Source: Bacteroidales bacterium (GTDB lineage: Bacteria > Bacteroidota > Bacteroidia > Bacteroidales > Muribaculaceae). Taken from it: a stretch of DNA of 64,000 nt. Below the pieces are notes generated by a model that searched no databases, had not been told where the DNA came from, and saw only the letters and a program-made list of their open reading frames with translations. The stretch is taken from the NCBI GenBank assembly GCA_014800795.1, contig JAAVFL010000004.1, positions 124,001 to 188,000 of the forward strand, written 5' to 3'. Of this stretch, positions 60,808 to 64,000 are shown piece after piece. The translations under genes were made by a program, and so were the position numbers. Each line of letters begins with the position of its first letter. The stretch's first letter is position 1.

Positions 60808-60861
60808 AAACGCTGACACATAGCTCCACCCTGTTCGGGCGGATGACATGTGTCAGCGTTT
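60808..60861. other. 14-bp inverted repeat of unknown role (terminator or small RNA hairpin)
   Basis: AAACGCTGACACAT ... ATGTGTCAGCGTTT separated by 26 nt. Confidence 0.45.
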
Positions 60862-61506
60862 GGTGTATGGTAGATAGTAATGGAGCGGAAGAACAGCAGA
60901 GCTGTAGAGTCGGGTTGTGGAGCCGCGGAGTTGCAGAATAGCGACTATAGGATCGGAGAAGTGAGATGCAGGTAAGGGCGCGGGAGAAGGATGGCAGGTT
61001 CGGGAATAGAACAAAGGAGCGGGATAGTGATAGCTGGCGAAGAGGGGAAAGCATGTTTTGGCCGGGGTAATCGCCTCAAAATATTCCCCATCGAGGCGCT
61101 TTCGCACATCCCGTAAGTTTCATCCTTTATACGTCGCTTCAGTTTCAGCCTCTCCGCCACAATCATCTATCGCGGCTTCCGGCCAACATCGTTCGCTATT
61201 TCGGCAACCACTTTTTTCATTGGCCAATAATACATCTGCTTTCCCCTCCTCCTTTACAGCGATGCTTTTGTGGATCAATCCAAAATTCCAGTGCATGATA
61301 GCCGCGATGGTAAATATGACTGGAATTTCGGATCGAGCCGTTTTTGTATGCTGCATGTTTGAGTGCAGCTCTGCGGCTTCTGTCATAATCTTAAAAACTT
61401 CTTTGCTGCGGCTCTTGCTTATCACAGAAATATTGCGTAACTTTGCAGCGCTTTGGCAGAATGTCCCGGCGATAAAATATGAGGGGCATACGTAAGCCGG
61501 AGTTTT

Positions 61507-61580
61507 CGGGGCGTAGCGCAGTCCGGTAGCGCACCTGGTTTGGGACCAGGTGGTCGCAGGTTCGAATCCTGTCACCCCGA
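61507..61580 (+). tRNA. tRNA-Pro (anticodon TGG)
   Basis: CGGGGCGTAGCGCAGTCCGGTAGCGCACCTGGTTTGGGACCAGGTGGTCGCAGGTTCGAATCCTGTCACCCCGA; anticodon loop TTTGGGA. Confidence 0.93.
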
Positions 61581-61583
61581 CGT

Positions 61584-61630
61584 AAAAAAATCCTCGGAAT
61601 CGTTATGATGTTGATTCCGAGGATTTTTTT
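61584..61630. terminator. Bidirectional intrinsic terminator
   Basis: AAAAAAATCCTCGGAATC / GATTCCGAGGATTTTTTT 18-bp perfect stem. Confidence 0.9.
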
Positions 61631-61650
61631 ACTTTTTTACTTTCGGTGAA

Positions 61651-62235
61651 TCAGAAGTTCTCCTGACGGCGCTGGAAATATGCCTGCGGCTTGCGGCAGA
61701 TGGGGCATGCCTTGGGGGCGTCGTTTCCGGTATGGATATATCCGCAGTAGCGACACTGCCACTGGGTGGAGGCGTCGGGATCGGAGAATGTCTGGCCCGC
61801 TTCCATACGTGCGAGCAGTTTGAGGTAGCGCGCCTCGTGAGCCTCCTCTACGATAGCGATATTTTCATAGAGTTTGGCGATAGCCGTGAAACCCTCCTCA
61901 CGGGCAACTTTGGCGAATTCGACGTACATCGACGCCCATTCTTCGTGTTCGCCCATAGCAGCCTCACGCAGGTTGCGCGTTGTGTCGCTTACCGGACCGG
62001 CGGGGTAGGCAGCTGTAATTTCGAGCATCCCTTCGTCGAGGTATGAGAAAAACATTTTCGCGTGGGCGAATTCCTGCTCGGCAGTTTCCATGAAGATAGC
62101 AGCTATCTGTTCATATCCTTCCTGGCGTGCAACGTCTGCGAAAATAGAGTAGCGGTTGCGTGCCTGCGACTCACCGGCAAATGATTTCAGGAGGTTCTGT
62201 TCGGTACGTGTACCTTTGATACTTTTCTTATCCAT
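61651..62235 (-). CDS. rbr: Rubrerythrin
   Basis: ESQARNRYSIFADVARQEGYEQIAAIFMETAEQEFAHAKMFF plus C-terminal rubredoxin CRYCGYIHTGNDAPKACPICRKPQ. Confidence 0.96.
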   Translation of the reverse strand: MDKKSIKGTRTEQNLLKSFAGESQARNRYSIFADVARQEGYEQIAAIFMETAEQEFAHAKMFFSYLDEGMLEITAAYPAGPVSDTTRNLREAAMGEHEEWASMYVEFAKVAREEGFTAIAKLYENIAIVEEAHEARYLKLLARMEAGQTFSDPDASTQWQCRYCGYIHTGNDAPKACPICRKPQAYFQRRQENF

Positions 62236-62449
62236 AATCGTGTACAAATATAATTTTCAGTAATTGTAATTGCAAGAGAGACGGCCACAGTACAGCCGTA
62301 TTATTGCCTCTTCGTCTTATAAACATCCTAAAGCGAAATATTGTTTGCTAAAAAAGCGGGTCAGTAAGCGGTTTGTTTGTGTTAAGTTTGCTATCTTTGC
62401 AGGGTAATGCACTCGCAAGAGTGCGCCTCCAACTCAGACAGACACCGTG

Positions 62450-64000
62450 ATGAGAAACAGAATAAGACTTGCAGGACGCGTTATGGCGCTCGGCACCGCC
62501 ATGGCGGGAAACTTATGTGCCCTTGCGGGTAACCCTACGGTCGCTGCCGGCTCCGGCAATGTTGCGGCCGCTGACGGTGCGGCCTATGCTGCCCGCGCCA
62601 CAATGATGCTCAACGATGCCAATATGCACGGCGCCGCAGACCAGTTCACGCAGGCTCTCGAGCTTCTTCCCCCCGGAGCTGAACGTGAAAAAGCCTTGTG
62701 GCAGCAGACAGTAGCGCTTCTTGCGCTCCCTTCAACCGATGGCAGCGAGCTTGTCAGCCGGTTCATCGAGGAGTATCCTGCATCGGTTCGCCGCGAGGCA
62801 GCGATGCTGGCCATTGCCGATCTACTCTACGACAGGGGGGAATGGAGCGCGGCGCGGCGCGCATATACCGAGGTAAACCCCGATGCGCTGAACCCGTCGG
62901 ATGCCGAGGCATACCGCTATCACATGGCATACTGTCTGCTGAAAGATGCCGAGTATGACCGGGCATCCAATCTATATATGTCTCTGTTAGGTACGCCCTA
63001 TGGAGCAGATGCGCGATTCTATATCGGATATATCGCTTATGTGAAGGGCGATTTCGCCACTGCCACCCGCGAATTCGAGGCAGTAAGCCCGTCGGCGACT
63101 GCAATGCCGGCCGCCATGGCAGATTATTATCTCGCGCAGATAGCTTACATGAAGAAAGACTACCAGACGGCGGCGCGACTGGCACAGAAAGTTGCCGGGC
63201 GTGGCGATGTTGAAGCCGATTTCGAATGGGAGGCGTTACGCATAGCCGGTGAATCGCTTTACGGTCAGGGTAAGGAGAAGGAGGCTCTTCCGTATCTGCA
63301 ACGCTACGCAACGCTGTGTCCCGACCCGATGCTCTCCGCCCTTTATATTCTCGGTGTCGACGATTACAATCATGGTATGTGGAAGCAGGCAATCGAGCGC
63401 CTCACACCTGTCACGGCCGATTCCGGCGAGATGGGGCAGAGCGCTTACCTGTTCATCGGTCAGAGTTATCTGAAACTGGATAATTATAATGCCGCGGCTA
63501 TGGCGCTTGAAAAAGCTGCCGCAGCCGGTGGAGATCCGAAAGTGGAGGAGGCTGCGCTGTATAATCTTGCGGTTACGAGGCTTCAGGGAGGTAAATCGCC
63601 CTTCGGAAGCGCTTCGGCATTGCTCGAGGAATTTTTAGTTCGTTTCCCCGATTCGCAGTATGTTCCGCTGGTGGCCGATTATCTTGTTAAGGGCTACATG
63701 ACCGACAACAACTATGAGGCTGCCCTTCAGGCCATAGAGAAGGTGAAATATCCGGGCGATGCCGTGATGGCCATAAAACAGATGGTGCTTTACTCGCTCG
63801 GTACGCGCGAACTTCAGCGTTCGCAACCCCGCGCAGCCCTTGACCATCTCAGTGAAGCGGCCTCGCTGGGGCGTCTCAGTCCGGAGATCGCAGCCGAAGC
63901 TACGCTGTGGATGGGGGAGTGTCAGTATAAACTCGGCGACTACAGTGCAGCCGTAAGAAGCTACAACAACTATCTCAACCAGTCGTCGGGTTCGGCGCGC
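62450..64000 (+). CDS. Secreted tetratricopeptide-repeat protein, truncated by the right window edge
   Basis: Open frame from ATG (MRNRIRLAGRVMALGTAMAGNLCALAG...) to the window end without a stop; repeated TPR-like motifs (DYQTAARLAQKV..., ALYILGVDDYNHGMWKQAIERL). Absent from the ORF track because no stop is present. Confidence 0.82.
   Translation, partial: MRNRIRLAGRVMALGTAMAGNLCALAGNPTVAAGSGNVAAADGAAYAARATMMLNDANMHGAADQFTQALELLPPGAEREKALWQQTVALLALPSTDGSELVSRFIEEYPASVRREAAMLAIADLLYDRGEWSAARRAYTEVNPDALNPSDAEAYRYHMAYCLLKDAEYDRASNLYMSLLGTPYGADARFYIGYIAYVKGDFATATREFEAVSPSATAMPAAMADYYLAQIAYMKKDYQTAARLAQKVAGRGDVEADFEWEALRIAGESLYGQGKEKEALPYLQRYATLCPDPMLSALYILGVDDYNHGMWKQAIERLTPVTADSGEMGQSAYLFIGQSYLKLDNYNAAAMALEKAAAAGGDPKVEEAALYNLAVTRLQGGKSPFGSASALLEEFLVRFPDSQYVPLVADYLVKGYMTDNNYEAALQAIEKVKYPGDAVMAIKQMVLYSLGTRELQRSQPRAALDHLSEAASLGRLSPEIAAEATLWMGECQYKLGDYSAAVRSYNNYLNQSSGSAR

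Noticed and set aside
61120-61575. 151-aa minus-strand ORF overlapping tRNA-Pro
   Set aside because: Its N-terminus (MTGFEPATTWSQTRCATGLRY) is the antisense translation of the tRNA, a familiar artefact. The remainder is a repeat-containing intergenic.
1-64000. CRISPR arrays, prophage or integrated conjugative element
   Set aside because: No regularly spaced repeats, cas genes, integrase, or phage structural or tra genes were seen in the ORF track or sequence.

Overview
The window is about 64 kb of a Bacteroidales chromosome, probably Muribaculaceae-like. Evidence for this is the TAnnTTTG-type -7 promoter motifs, SusC/SusD genes, many lipoproteins, and the DUF4919/DUF4421/DUF4295/DUF1343 families. 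It is mostly ordinary core genome. Contents from left to right: a near-complete hexuronate catabolic operon (MFS transporter, uxaC, uxuA, SDR mannonate oxidoreductase, kdgK, KDPG aldolase) followed by a B3/4-domain protein and carbonic anhydrase; fabD; rpoD; a subtilase divergent from a susC/susD/lipoprotein operon; purB; tRNAs; M13 peptidase; ychF; dusB; flippase; ssb; OPT and MATE transporters; alanine dehydrogenase; a peptidoglycan-salvage cluster (SpoIID-like, AmpG-like, NamZ/DUF1343, MurK-like kinase); a small lipoprotein cluster; merR; a DUF1016 nuclease; alaS; gmd-fcl; C11 protease; MscS; nadE; rpmB-rpmG-DUF4295; rubrerythrin; and a truncated TPR protein. The most interesting signals are: (1) a DUF1016/YhcG-family gene flanked by an exact 27-bp direct repeat that duplicates the 5' end of merR, an insertion footprint; (2) a tandem lipoprotein pair sharing a ~179-bp near-identical 3' tract, with a 4-bp deletion frameshifting the second copy; (3) a decayed HigB-HigA toxin-antitoxin remnant fused in frame and frameshifted; (4) a ~275-bp MITE-like element with 17-bp terminal inverted repeats, whose interior motif recurs 37 kb away; (5) a compact peptidoglycan-salvage operon. 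No CRISPR array, prophage or intact transposase was found. No single wholly novel system is clearly demonstrated.
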